64,000 bases of DNA from Alligator mississippiensis (GCF_030867095.1 NC_081827.1:22015001-22079000), one strand, 5' to 3'. Positions 45,861-58,980 are shown, numbered from the stretch's first letter. A program made the numbers and translations. The notes: generated by a model not told the origin, from the letters alone.

Positions 45861-46882
45861 TGGCTACAACAATACTTCAACCCTAGGACAACCAAACACA
45901 AATAACTTTCAAGAATGTTTCTGCCTCTGGGGTAGATTTATTTTTAAATGCTCCCGTTCAAGACAATATAAAACTCCATTTGATTTCACTGGGAGCAGTA
46001 CAGGAACAACATTGAGCACTTTTGATAGCTCCATCTTTAGCCAGTATCTGTAGCTGTAAAACTTTGGGCTGAGATTTCTGGGAAAATCCCACAACCAAGC
46101 AGACTCAGACCTGGAAAGTGTTTAGATAAGGGACTTCAAGAGAAGACAAAAGGGTACAGAAAATATAGTGACTCAGAAGGTCATGCTTTTCTCCATATAG
46201 AAGCCCTATGCTGGGGGTTTTGCTTGGGGAGGTGCTCATGTAGAGTAAGGAGTAGCTGTAGATGATTTTTCATTGCTTTTATAATTCCTTAAAATAAATA
46301 TAATCAGTTATGACTACTTTAAACATGGCAATTGAGCTGGAGTCACTGAAGACTAATTGGCACCTGATTGAAGGCTTCTTCAAAAAACCTGGTGATTAGG
46401 TCATTATTGGCACATTTCTATAGGCCATATATTTCAGTTGATTTTCTATACCTCTTTGGGATGACTCTCTAGCAAGAGTCAAAAGTCTATCTGATGAAAA
46501 ATATTTCTGTATTTTTCTTGCCTCTGGCTCAGATTACGTCTGAACTGACTGTAGCTGAACTAATGCCAAATGCACCCACCTCATTACTCTTTGAGTGCCA
46601 AAACATTAACAGGGTTTTCATTTAGATCTCCAAGATCTGGCAGTTTGGAGATGTCAAAAAGAAATTAATCCACATTTGGAAGCAAGATGTTGGCATTGAC
46701 AAATCTTAAATTGTACTGCATATATTAATAAACCAACTACTGGTCAAGGTGTACATCACAAGTCAAACTGAGATATAAGTCAATGGGACTATGCACATAA
46801 GGAGGTACTGCTCCAGGTCAATGCTTTCACAATTGAACCTTAATGAATGTATCACTAAGTGGTTTGTGTTTAACCAATATGC
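45861..46882. other. Unassigned DNA
   Basis: Nothing recognised. Confidence 0.5.
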
Positions 46883-47075
46883 TAGAGAGACAGTGTAGTT
46901 CAATGGATCAAGTACTGAACTAGGGATCTGGTTTCTATTATTAGCTCTGTTACTAACCATCACTATGAGCATGGAAGGCATTTTACCTCTTCTCAGCCCT
47001 GTTTCCCCTTACCTGCTTTGTCTGTCATGTCAATTTAGACTGTAAACTCTGCAGGGTAGGCGCCATCTCTTACAA
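46883..47075 (+). mobile_element. MIR-type SINE
   Basis: ACAGTGTAGTTCAATGGATC (tRNA-like head), GGATCTGGTTTCTATTATTA, GCTCTGTTACTAACCATC, CAGCCCTGTTTCCCCTTACC and TAGACTGTAAACTCTGCAGG keep the MIR order of head, core and tail. Diverged, as expected of an ancient insertion. Confidence 0.75.
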
Positions 47076-50000
47076 TGTATGTGTGCAGGAGGAGGAGTGA
47101 GAGAAGGGGGTTGAAGGACATGCAGTATTTACTGTTTAGCTAGTATCTCAAAAGTCTCTGGAGACATTTCTCTTCTGCTAGACGAACAACCAAGGACTGG
47201 AAATGCCACCATATAAATCAAGAACTTAGCTAGAAGAGGCAAAACATCAAGTGTCACTGTCTTCAGACACTGGAACCAGGATCTTGACCATGCTGAGGAC
47301 AACCAAGGCTTAGATTTCTAATAATCATCCAAAGGTATTTTGGGATGAAAGAAGCTATATAACTGCAAGGTACTATTTCTATCATGAAGGTTACAAGAGT
47401 TCCAGAATTACTGAAGTATGAAGAAAATCAAAATGCTCAACCTTGCATGGGATATCTCAGAACAAGTTAAATAATCTGCAGAATATTTACGAAAGAACCT
47501 AATGCCTTTGCTTAGGTGATCTATTTCTTCTCATGCATGTTTATAGCTATACAATTGATCAGCAGAAACCTTTCCACAATGAGTGGTGCTAAAAAAGTGG
47601 TGATAACAATTCAACATTTATTCTGACCTAGCAAAGGGTAGTATTTCTTTTGTTTCCAGCTATCATGTAACAAGGCAACAATAAAGGAAGACACTTTTTC
47701 TTAGGCATGTATTCATTCTAGTCTTCCAAAGGAAAGCTAGCAGCCTATTGATTTGACTTTTAAAACTTTAATCTATTTAATATTCCACAAATAATCTCCA
47801 AAGATTCCCTTTGATTAAACAATAACTAGATTACACAACCATTACTCACAGGTAAGCTTACTCAAGGACATTATTTCCTTTGAGTTTAGTGTGACTAAAC
47901 ATCTAAGTGTTGGCTGGTGTGAACAAGGTTACACAATCCAGTCCTGTGTGCTTCTGGAAAGATTCTGGGCCTGTCATGCTTGTTTAAATCAGGATAAATC
48001 TTTGTGAGTTCAAGATGATAAAGTTATGTCCATTTACACCAGCTGAGTTTGTGACAAACCAGTTTTGATTGGACCTTTGACTTTCTATAACTAGTGATGC
48101 AGTTGAATATAAACATATAAGCCTTTGTTGACAGAAGGCACCTGTGAAGAAGAGCTCTTGTGTGAGTCAAATGTACAATAGGGACTTGACTCTGTTCATA
48201 GAATACATGTTGTGATAGTGCAGCCAAAACTACACAATACTGCCATTGAAGCTTTTGAATGTACTTTTGTTTAATTTATTATTCTAGTTCCAAAAAATAG
48301 CCTATCACATGCCTACAAGCACGTGTACATGAATTCAGAAACAATGCAGAAATTAGTCATTTGTTCACTAGACATGAAATTTATTTTAGAAATGGTAGAA
48401 ATGCAGCCAGCCATTGCCCTGTCAGATGTAGAAAGATGGATATTATGCTGTCCTCTGAAAGTAAACACACACTCAGAATGTCAGACCAAAAGGCAAAACA
48501 TGACATTTTCTAACCTCACCATTGAACAACTGAATGCATCAGTTGGTTTTTTAACCATTGTGTAAGAGATTAGGGTTATAGGAATAAAAAGTATAAAAAG
48601 AGGCGGAATTTTTAAGTCTTCTTTTTTCAGAATTCCCATTCACACAGCTATTACTCTTATTGTGAACATCCAGACTGAAATCCTGGTTCCACTGAATTCA
48701 AAGGGAGTCTTGCTATTTACTGTAAGGGATCCAACATTTTATCCCAATATTCATCCATCATCAGATAATCCATTCTAGCGGAACCAGTTTTAGAAGTTTT
48801 GTTTTCAGTTCTGCCAGTTAGGTGCAGAAAAGGATCTGCAGCCCGGTTTTTAGATAACTCAGCTACTCCTGATCACTTGTCTTCATTAGTTTGCGATAAT
48901 CCTCCTTGCCATTAGGTCCCCTGCCTCTCCAGGTATCTCTGGCCACAGCATCTTAGGAATTCTGCAGGGTGGTGAAACACGTCGGAAGTAGCCAGAAATT
49001 CTATTGATTTCAACAGTTTAGCAAAGCAATTGAAGCAAGTAATCCTCCCTGACCCTACCCAGTTTTTTAAAGTTTCAGGCTTGCAGAGGTAAACACGCTG
49101 AGAATTCAGCCATTTTAGTGCTTCAGAACTACTCCAAGCATTGAAGCGCTAAATTGACTGAGGTATGAATCTTTCATAGACAGTTTGGCACATGCTGAAC
49201 CTATCAACAGTGACAAATATTGCTTATAGATACTATTTAAAGTCATTTCCCCTAAAATCTACATGATATTACCCATTAAGGTTTGCGGAAATGCATGTAC
49301 AGACATGTGACTTGTTATTAAGTTTAAGGGGGCCAAAAATCTATGCCATTTTGGTGGAAATATTCAAAGTGGTGAGCTTAAGCTCTCTTTTCTTGTCAAA
49401 GTATTTATTTTATCTTCTTAAACTTAAGGAATGCAACTCTTTGCCACTACTTTAAGTGCAAACATTTTGATACTGTAAGGTGATTCTGTGAAAAGTCGCA
49501 GAAGCTTGGAAAATAAAGTTTTGAATGGTCGTAACTATAACTGCACAATAATGAACAATGCCTCGGCAATATAAATTGTTTTCTTTGGATTTTCTCAAAT
49601 ATATATATTTAAAGAAAATGTCCATAGCTCTGTGCAGTGGTATGAAACAAAACCTCAGCTCTGTGCTACTGGTTGAAAGCTGGAAAATAAAACTGACCGT
49701 AACCAAAGCAAAACCAGTTCGAAATGTAAACAACTTGAAAGGTAAAAAGTAAATTAGAAGTTAAAGAAATTTCTGATGTTGTTATGTGACAGATAATTGT
49801 TTCCACAGTTATTTATTTATGGTTTTTTATCAGCAAATACCTCCTTTAATAGTAAATGTTATCTTGGAAAATATAGACTGAAAAAACTTCAGCTGAATGT
49901 ATGTACCATATAACCCTGTAATATTCCCCAATGCAATAACATTGTAGTGCTTCCAGCAGAGATTTACCAGGCAGTGCAGGGTAATTTAGGTCAGAATCGA

Positions 50001-51599
50001 AAAATCCAGGCTCCACGGGCATGAGAGAGGATAGCCAGTCTGGATACAGGCACTTATATTGCTGTTTCATTTGGTATTCTTCAGAGGACCCAGCCTCCGG
50101 TGCGTGGTGTGCTATCACAATTCCAGCAGCTGTAATTCATACTGTAAACTGTAAGCCTGGCACTTTTTTATCTAGTCTCAGTACAGAGGTTTGGGGGGTT
50201 TGTTACCTTTAGAATGTCAGACTTAGTACAAAGGATGGTTTTCTAACAGGATAGTCTTTTTTTTTTTTTTTTTTGTATCTGTAGTCCTTTGAGAATATCT
50301 ATGGGGATGCAATTCTAAACCTCTATTTTTTTTGTGGAAGAAACCCGTGTATTTGTTTATTTTAACTATTCTTGCAAAATATGTTTTGACAGCTTCTCTC
50401 CTAGGACTTTCTCACTGGGGAAGTTTTTAACCTCCAACAAGTTTCCCTTATATCACCTTAATCAGCTCTGAACAGCTTGCTAGAAGAGCACAGGAAGTGC
50501 ATAATCCCACTGTTTAATAGTCAGGGAATGAAGGATAATGTTGGGGGGAGGATCACATTTAAAACAAAACCAATATATGAGGAGGGAACAAAATATGTTC
50601 TGGAATAGCTTTTATGTTCATTGTACTTTAAACCATATTATTTAGACCAACTTCTGTCTTTAATCTGCCCTTTACTTCCTAACGTTTAAATGTACTTTTT
50701 GATGAGTTGTTTTTTTTTTTAAACTGTTTTATTCCCATCCAGAAGAGACCAGCTTAACCCTTTGGAGGAACAATTACCAGTAATAATGTAAAGGCCTAAG
50801 AATGCTGAGCATTTCCTTTACTTTCAGCTCAAACCAACTGTACATTTCTATATGGTTTAGAAACCTACAATTAAATCAAAAGTCATTTAAACCATGGATG
50901 GGCAAAGCAATGAGTGGTTTTGGTTAAAGTTTTAAAACCCTCCCCTCTCCACAAAAACTCCCTCTTAACTCAGTTTCTGGCTTTGCAATAAAATAAAATT
51001 AGAGACAGTTTTAATGTGAATACCATTCTGTCAAAACTTCTGGGATGTAGGGGATTGAGGAAAAGAGGGTTTGGGATCAATACTTTTAGCTTTTCACCCT
51101 TCTGTAGCAGGACTTCTTAAATTCTGACTCCAGAAATAAGTGGAAAGAATAGTATTATTAATAATTGTTAATAATGGCATGGCTCAATTCATAGACCTTA
51201 TCTAAGAATGGGACCACATCCTGTCTATTATTACCCTGAAGAATTTACAAAGGGGGAAGGCATGTTATTTTGCCCTTCCTACATAAGGTGAATGAGGCTG
51301 AAAGAACCTAAAACACTTGTCTACAGGAAGTCTGTGGAAGAGAAGGGAACCCACACCAGATCTCCTGAGTCCTAGGGCCAGATTTAAATAGGTTCAGTAG
51401 ATGCTTATATAGTAGGTTCCTTAACCTTGTTATGGAGATGAGCGTTTCTGAAGTATCTGGGGGTATACCAAGTCAGGACAGTTTGCTGCACAGGAGTCAT
51501 GAGCTGCTCTGATCAGAGAAATGGCACCCTTTGAAGGAAAAACTGCAGCAAACAACTGAATGGCTTGTTTTTAATTCTGCATGTCACTGAAAATTAAGT
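47076..51599. other. Unassigned AT-rich intergenic DNA
   Basis: About 4.5 kb without a recognised gene or complete repeat. A run of 18 T at 50257-50274 and smaller T runs near 50710. Short ORFs (up to 93 codons) carry no domain. Confidence 0.5.
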
Positions 51600-51837
51600 G
51601 GCTTGTGAACCACCAAGATGAAAATGATCCAAGTTCTTTTGTACTTGGATGTCTTGCCCAGGTGGGCAGCTCAATTTAACTGTGAGGCATATGCAGCCAG
51701 GGGAAGCACCGCTATAAAGCAATTCAGGCCTAGGTGCATAGGTTCCCTACACAGAGAGCAGACAGGGGTAGGTGTCTCCATAAGGGAATTCAGGAGGCAT
51801 CTTGAGGAAAAATTCAGGACAAAGGTGTAACTGAACT

Positions 51838-52290
51838 CCAGCCCCTCTCAGGAGTTTAGGCTTCTGACTCATGCTGCAAACTGGGCACCTCATTTCACTT
51901 GCACTTCACAATACCTAGTCCCACTATTGAGGATAGGCTCATCCTGGTGGTGGTGATGCCCACTTTGTCCAAGGCCCTTATGATTGGAGCCCTCGTGCAG
52001 GAATTGGGAGACCTCGTTTCTCAATGCACCTAAGCTCCATTGAGCAGGACAGTGCCACAACCACCGTGCTGAAGAAGGGTGTAGGTGAGGGCTGCCTCCA
52101 TTCTCCTGGGCAGCCTGGAGTGCAAGTATAAAGGGGCCAGAAGAAGAGTGAACAAGAGCTTCATGGTTATAGCACTATCTGGGAAAAGAAGCCCTGGGTT
52201 CCAGCCCCTGTTGTCAGGGTTACTCCTTCTTGCCAATTAATGTCTTTTGAAAGTGTAATGCAGGCAGGAGATGCCAGAACACAGGGCCCC
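51838..52290. mobile_element. Candidate dispersed repeat with a tRNA-like segment
   Basis: CATGGTTATAGCACTATC (A-box-like) and CTGGGTTCCAGCCCCTG (B-box-like) at about 52161-52213 are spaced as in a tRNA-derived SINE head. The sequence to the left (CTCAGGAGTTTAGGC, GCACCTAAGCTCC) has words found in reptile repeats of this kind. Borders unknown; it is not an intact tRNA gene. Confidence 0.4.
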
Positions 52291-53171
52291 CCACTCCCAG
52301 GCAGTTGCACTTATCAGTGGGCTACAGAGGCATGATCACTAAGCCTTACCCCTGGCGCTACTTGTTCTCATTTAGGTGCAGAAGAGACCAAACTGAATCT
52401 GACTACAAGTCCAATGTCTTATCACACATCTATCCTTCTTTACAACATAATGGGATTTCACTGCTACGTACCTAAGTGTTGCTTGATAGTATTCCTTCCT
52501 TTTGCAGGGAGAATACATCTTCCAATACAGAAGCATTTTGCCAATTAGATTAATCCAGAAGCCTAATAATATAGCAACGTTTGGCAGCACGTGGGGATGG
52601 AAAAAAATATCTATCAAAAGATTTAGATCCCCCCAAAAGGTTGACCTTTGGTTCCCTTTTATGAAATCCATGATGGGACAGGAGGAATGAAATAATTTGC
52701 CAGGTGTCAAGCCCATTTTTAATTACTAAAGCTCCAGTCCTATGATCCCTTACTTATGGGCTTATTATACATATACATTTTTGTAATTGCAGGCTCAGAC
52801 TCTTGCTGATGATAAATTGCAACTGTGTTTTGCTTGCTAAATATGCTTCCTTCTGTGTTTGTATTTGTTTCTTGCATTTGTATGAAAGCCTATATGAAAA
52901 GCAGTCTTGCTGTACTACAGGACGTGGTCATACCATCCTCTGGGAAAACCCAATGGAATGGTTTAATAGGAAAATCTCTTTGAGTTTCTCTCTGCTGACT
53001 TCTCCTCAATCTTGTGGGGTTTGGAGCAGAGCCTGGTAACCTTTTACATGTCATAAGCTGGAACAACCCAGCTCTGGTCCAATGCAGGCTGGGTGGCTTT
53101 AACTCGCATCATTATCAGAGGTCTTTCCCAGCACTCATATCAGAGCCAGGCAGCTGGGAGCTGTGTCAGCA
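52291..53171. other. Unassigned DNA
   Basis: Nothing recognised. Confidence 0.5.
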
Positions 53172-53850
53172 TTCATAGATTCATAGATGTTAGGGTTGGA
53201 AGGGACCTCAATAGATCATCGAGTCTGACCCCCTGCATAAGCAGGAAAGAGTGCTGGGTCTAGATGACCCCAGCTAGATACTTATCTAACCTCCTCTTGA
53301 AGACCCCTAGGGTAGGGGAGAGCACCACCTCCCTTGGGAGCCCGTTCCAGACCTTGGCCACGCTAACTGTGAAGAAGTTCTTCCTAATGTCCAATCTAAA
53401 TCTGCTCTCTGCTAGCTTGTGGCCATTGTTTCTTGTAACCCCCGGGGGCGCCTTGGTGAATAAAACCTCACCAATTCCCTTCTGTGCCCCCGTGATGAAC
53501 TTATAGGCAGCCACAAGGTCGCCTCTCAACCTTCTCTTGCGGAGGCTGAAAAGGTCCAGGTTCTCTAGTCTCTCCTCATGGGGCTTGGTCTGCAGGCCCT
53601 TAACCATACAAGTGGCCCTTCTCTGGACCCTCTCCAGGTTATCCGAATCCCTCTTGAAGTGCGGTGCCCAGAATTGCACGTAGTACTCCAACTGCGGTCT
53701 GACTAGCGCCCAATAGAAGGGAAGTATCACCTCCTTGGACCTATTCGTCATGCATCTGCTGATGCATGATAAAGTGCCATTGGCTTTTCTGATGGTTTCG
53801 TCACACTGACGACTCATGTTCATCTTGGAGACCACTAGGACTCCAAGATG
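53172..53850 (-). mobile_element. Young CR1 LINE, 5'-truncated, minus strand
   Basis: From the tail ATTCATAGATTCATAGATG to TCCAAGATGC at about 53850. It is very close in sequence to the copy at 5417-6440. Its ORF2 C-terminal frame (53260-53835) is open for 191 codons. Confidence 0.95.
53260..53835 (-). pseudogene. CR1 ORF2 thumb fragment, open
   Basis: 191 codons with SKMNMSRQCDETIRKANG, LEYYVQFWAPHFKRD and SLRKRRLRGDLVAAYKFI and the end LDKYLAGVI. It encodes only the C-terminal part of RT and has no catalytic box, so it is a remnant of the CR1 at 53172-53850. Confidence 0.85.
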
Positions 53851-54449
53851 CTTCTCCCAGCTCCCTGCTCCTTGGCTGCAGGCACAGGAGCAGGTTCTAG
53901 TCAGTGGGGAGTTTCACTGGGACCAGGCATCTGCAAACGGTGTCCACTGCTTCTCCGCACTCCCCCTATTCCTCCACTTTGTAGTAGTGCAGGCACAGCT
54001 GAAAGATGCCCAGCCCCAGCGCAGTTCCCCACCAGCTTGAAGATGCACCCATGACACAGCTGTGGCAGGAAGGGGGAAGTGGCAGCAATGCAGATGAAGT
54101 TTGCAGCTGCCCAGCTGTGACATAGCTCCATACTGGCTGGAAGCTGTCCCTAAACTGCAGCTGAGGGAAGTGGCAGCAGTGCAGAAGCAGCTCCCACCTG
54201 CCTGGCCCCAGTGCGGGCACAGGCAAAGCCCCCTCCCACTAACATGCTGCTGCTGAAACCCCCTGGCCCGCTTCAGACCAGAGCTGGGAGGGCAGGGAGA
54301 AGTGGCAGTGGCATGGGCATAGCTGGAAGCTGGCCAGCCCTGGGGTAGGCACAGGTGTGGCCACAAGCAAAGCCGTCTAGTTTCTCAGGCTGGATCCAGC
54401 AGCTCCATGGGCCATAATCAGTCGGTGGGCCTTACGTTGCCAACCCCTG
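53851..54449 (-). mobile_element. hAT-type element end with GC-rich body
   Basis: On the minus strand the right border reads CAGGGGTTGGCAACGTAAGG then CCCACCGACTGATTATGGCC, a typical hAT terminal repeat. The body is GC-rich (GGCAGGAAGGGGGAAGTGGC) with frames of up to 150 codons but no transposase domain. The other terminal repeat is not visible before the CR1 junction at 53850, so it is probably truncated there. Confidence 0.6.
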
Positions 54450-57400
54450 CGATAGAGAGACAAAACTGGCTGCGCATCTCTGGATTTATCCTTACTTTCC
54501 TGCTCCCTGGCAGAGCAACTCCTTCTTATGTAGTTGTGCAGAGTAAGGCTATGATACCAGGGGTAACCCATCACGAACCTACTCGTAGAGACCAATTCTC
54601 CAGAGAGATCCCCCTGCTATAGAAGAATAATACTCTCCTGTTTGGATTATAACACATGCACTTCCACCATGATCTTAACATGTTCAGCTGGTGGTATGAT
54701 GTGAATTCCACTTGACATTATCCATTCTTTCAAATCTATGTACAGCCTGTTTCTTCCTGCTATACAGATTGGTAAAGAGCCTTTGTGTCAAGACACTACT
54801 GTGGAGATTACTGGACCCCCTTTCCTATAACCAATGCTTACTCTGCAGGGATAAAGAACTGAGTAATACAATGTGGGCTGAACAATACATTGCTCCCCCA
54901 CAACGGGAAAGGTATTGTAACCTACGTCCAACCCCACTCTGGACACTACTTGCTTAGCAACTATCCATCTGTCAGAAGTTAGACTATAGTCATCTACGGC
55001 ACTGTACCTGTTACAAATGAACTTCTCATGCAGATTCATTTTGCTGCTGATATGTTTTAAAATAGAAACACTTTAAACTACAGACTCTCTTAAGTAGGAT
55101 TTTGTACCACGGGATATTTAGCATAATAGTTTCCTATGATTAATGTCAGCCTAATTTTAACTAGTACTGGAAACCTTGAATAATACTGATAAACAGGGCT
55201 AAATTAAAGCAATTGAGGGCCTTACGGACTTGGAAAATAAAATGAGGCTCCCTTTCTCATCTCGTAGAAGTGTTTCTAATGGTCAATAAGAGGCTATTTT
55301 TCCAGGAACAATTCTTTTAATGAACTGTAGCCCTGGAATCTTTCAGTTGTATGTCTTCCAGTGACAATTATGTTATTTATAAGTTAATTCTTAATTATCA
55401 GAAGCTGAAGACTATCAGAAGATTTTTGTAGGGCAGATGACTCAACAAGGTGTGTGTAAAAGAGGGTGACATAAAGAATGACATAGTCTTACTTGTTCTC
55501 AGCCCCTCCACCTCCTTTCCCTTCCTTACAACTTTCATGCCAAGGTAGGAAACAAAATACAGGGATGGGGCAGGAAAAAGAAAACCTATTTATCTCCTGT
55601 CCCTTTTACTGCCTTTTCTCAGTGCTAGCCTGTTTTATGGCCTGAATTTCACAGGATATGAATACCTGAAACTCCCACTGAAGTCTATTGGAAAGCAGGC
55701 TATTGCTGTATTTTCTGCCCTATTTGTGAAAATCTCTCAGCTTTTAGTGCTCTTTTAATCAGGCAGACTCCAAATCCAATGTCATTATCTTCTCTGTGGG
55801 TTTCTATTCCAGTTTTCTATGCTTCCATTTTATCTTTGTACTTGGCCTTACTTTGCTCCCAATCCTGCATAATGCTCCTTGGAAGCAAACCTCTGCACCC
55901 ACATGGAGTCCCATTAAAATCAGGATGGCTTCGTCTGCAGGAAACAACTTAGAGTCAGAGCTTTGTCTTTGCTTGTCATTCTGGGCTTCCTTTTACTTCA
56001 CATACTCCAACCTGTTGCTACAATGGAGTGGGACAAAAAAGGCAACAATGTTTTGTGAACAATTTCAATGAAAAATGTTTATTTTTCATTCATATTAAAA
56101 ATATACATGTATATTATCAGTTCTAAGCAGTACATGAATTATTCTACACACCTGTTCTCCCCCTAATTTTCATTCATATATTCTGCACATAATCATGTCC
56201 CTGTAGATGCATTCCGAGATCCCCTCCCCGTTCCTTTGATAGGCTCGGCCGGCAGATAATCCTCCCTAAATGTTTTCCTGCTAATCTTTGGTAAGGCTCC
56301 CTCTCAGAGAAAACCCAGCTCTTCAGAAGCTGGAATTTTACTATAAGAGATTATAAACGGGAGGAATGGGCTTCTACATTTACATATGAGGAAATTCTGT
56401 TAGCTGTGGAGAAGGAGATATTGGAATAACCAAACTTAATTAGCTAGGGTTTGGTGCCAAAACAAACAGTTTTTTAATAGTTAGGGAGATCAGGATCAGA
56501 CAGTGATGGGCAACTTGGGCCATCCAGAGAGTTGCTGGTGGGTGCCGAAAAACAGATAGGTGCTAGTGAATCTGGATTCATCAGCTGTTCATTTCCCTAT
56601 TTTTCTCCTTGTTCTTCTCAATTCTCCTTGTTTAGTTCTCCTTGTTCTTCTCAAATTTGCAGCCCATCCCCTCATTCTCCTAATCACTCATGAGCCACCT
56701 TTACTCAGGTGAGAGGCAAGCATCAGATCCTCTGTGGTCACACTAACCAACCACTGAGCAGGTCATCAACCCAGGGCTCTATACATATTCACAATATTTC
56801 TCTTTGCATCCATTAATAGGGATCCAATGTTAATTAACAGTAATAGATGAATTCATAGTTGTCACGTTTTTTCTTACTTGCCTAGACCTAAACTTTCCTG
56901 TTTCGTAACTGCATCTACCAGTCCATTCATGGATCCCTCAGAGCATCCCATCCATTAGATCTGTATGGCTTCCGTTACAGAACTATTTGAGCAGCCCAGT
57001 CTTTAATACATCTATCCTCAGTGTGCAACTTTCTAGATGGATATTATCCCCATTTTACCAAGCACTAATGGTCTCTCTACTGTAACCTAAAAGTGACTGA
57101 AGTCCATGTCCACATATCTAAGATAGCTTGAAACCAGCTGGCTCTAGCACTAAAAATGCCGTAGCTATGACAGCATGGGATTCAGGGTAGGCTACAAAGC
57201 CCAGTCTGACAAAATGCCATGGTATAATCCTAACTAAATGCTACGGCTATATTGCTATTCATATCCTACCCAGCTAAAGTTAGCTCAGGTATGCCAGCAC
57301 CCGCAGTAATTACACCTTGGATAGCAGCATCCCTGCATTCATGCAGAATCCCATGGATACAGGAGTCTGCCCGTGAGAAACACACCAGGACTGAGGCCTT

Positions 57401-57489
57401 TCATGTTCTGTATTATGACCTCCTGAGGTCCTTTCCAAACCTCCTTTTCTGTGACTCTAAGTGTGTAAGTAAGGAATCCCCACAGGGAC
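54450..57489. other. Unassigned AT-rich upstream DNA
   Basis: No gene recognised. It contains the 33-bp-period duplication at 56603 and a weak MIR-like ATTATCCCCATTTTACCA near 57043. Confidence 0.5.
56603..56653. repeat. Duplication with 33-bp period
   Basis: TTCTCCTTGTTCTTCTCA occurs at 56603 and again at 56636, with a related TTCTCCTTGTT in between. Confidence 0.85.
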
Positions 57490-57780
57490 TTTTTTTTTTT
57501 TTTTTTTTAATTTTCCATATACTAAGCCAATTTAGCCAAAATAAATTCCAAATCCAATCCAGACAAACTACCGGCAAATATCCTCCACCCCCATCTGGGG
57601 CTTCAGATGTTTCCAAACATTCAGCAGGCATCCTACTTGCAGGCCCAAGCGCAGAGGCTTGGGGTTCGGATGCTCCCAAGTTTTGTTTGCCCTCAGCTGT
57701 AAGGCCCCAGGGGCAAGCCAGGGAGGAGTCTCCCATTTCCATAAAGTGGGCTTAAAACCAAGACCTTCCCACTCCAGTAG
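57490..57780 (-). other. Poly-T tract and following unassigned sequence
   Basis: A run of 19 T at 57490-57508. On the minus strand this could be the A tail of a retroposed sequence lying at 57509-57780, but I do not recognise the body and see no target duplication. The open frame across it (57252-57755) has no known domain. Confidence 0.35.
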
Positions 57781-58329
57781 CTAAGTGAGAGGTTTACTAT
57801 ACATTACCTTGGCCGGTACTATCCCTGTGCCAGGAGAGCGGTCTTCCCCGGTGCCGCTAGGAAGACTGCCTCTCATGGTGTTTCCCTTGCCAGGCAAGCG
57901 TAGACTACATTTGATCTGAGCCTTCAAGAATCCCCATGGGGACTTGCCCCAGGAATCCTGCAGCAAAGCAGGGAACTGACCCCAGGCCTCCACAATGACA
58001 CCCCAACCCCTCGGGCCAGGCTCCCACTACCCCCATTCCCCCAGGGGCAGGCTGCTGAGAATAAGGACATGGGACTATATAGACCAGCAAGCCACAGGAG
58101 ACAGGACTGCTGCAGGAGGCAGCTTCTCCACTGCCCCGTCCCCTTTTTGCCCTTGACTTTGGCTGCTGAGAGCCTGCCCTGGCCTCTGTCTTTCCTGCCC
58201 ATGGGGTGGCGGGAGAGGAGTAAGAGCCTCAACCTTCTCACAGGCATTAATTCCATGAAGGAAGAGCGCACACACCAACTGCAGATGCTTCCTCCGCCTC
58301 ACAAACAACGCGTGCCTCTGCAGGCTGGG
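57781..58329. other. GC-rich non-coding stretch before the minisatellite
   Basis: GC-rich sequence with short open frames on both strands that look like composition effects. I recognise no domain, splice pattern or repeat ends. Confidence 0.4.
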
Positions 58330-58800
58330 GGGGCACAGTGACCGCCTGCAGGCATCGGTGGCAGGGGCATGTCATCGTCGGCAAGCTCCTGCAGGCATCC
58401 ACAGTGCTGTCGGTGGCGGGGCAAGCGGGGCAAGCAGGGAGCTCCCACAGGCAGCCGTGGTGGTGTTGGCGGTGGGGTTGGGGGAGGACGAGCGCTGACC
58501 AGCAGTTGGCCACCAGCCACAGACACCATTAGCGGTGATCAGGGACTGCCCACAGATGACACCGGTGGTGTCTGGGGCAAGGGGCTGGGGGTGGCTTGTG
58601 GCACCAGCAGTGTTGGTGGCAGCCAGCGGCGATTGGGCACTGCCCACAGATACCACTGGCGGTGTCAGTGGCGAAGGGCTGGGGGTGGCTTGTGGCACCA
58701 GCAGCAGGGACCAGTGGCAATCAGGGACTGCCCACAGACGCGGGCGGCAGTGTTGACGCCTGGGGAGGGGGTGGCTTGGGGGTGTCCCGCCAAGCTCAGG
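58330..58800. repeat. GC-rich minisatellite of about 90-bp units upstream of MAGI2
   Basis: The phrase ACTGCCCACAGA recurs near 58545, 58639 and 58727, giving spacings of about 94 and 88 bp. Each copy is followed by a GGTGTC-like segment, GGGCTGGGGGTGGCTTG and GGCACCAGCAG. The third copy is shortened. More diverged related units appear to extend left to about 58330 (GGCATCGGTGGCAGGGGCA and similar). ORFs through this block are repeat translations, not genes. Confidence 0.8.
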
Positions 58801-58980
58801 GGGCGCACGTGTAGCCAGTGCCCATCAGCCCCACGAAGGCTTTTTAAACCCGAAAGCTTGCTAGGAAAAAACGTTTGCAAGTATTTTAATAAAAGAGCTC
58901 AGCTTCACGCCTGCCAGGGACACGACGGACTCGGCAGCGGCTCCCACCCCGCAGGCTTCGGTGCGCGGCGCAGGGGGTCG

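Noticed and set aside
52150..52215. Intact tRNA gene
   Set aside because: A- and B-box-like words are present, but I cannot fold a complete cloverleaf; it is better read as a SINE-type remnant.
53914..54366. 150-codon minus-strand frame
   Set aside because: Cys, His, Ala and Ser rich chance frame in the GC-rich body of the hAT-type element; the Cys/His content shows no regular zinc-finger spacing.
57252..57755. 167-codon plus-strand frame
   Set aside because: It translates a poly-T tract into a phenylalanine run and has no recognisable domain or splice context.
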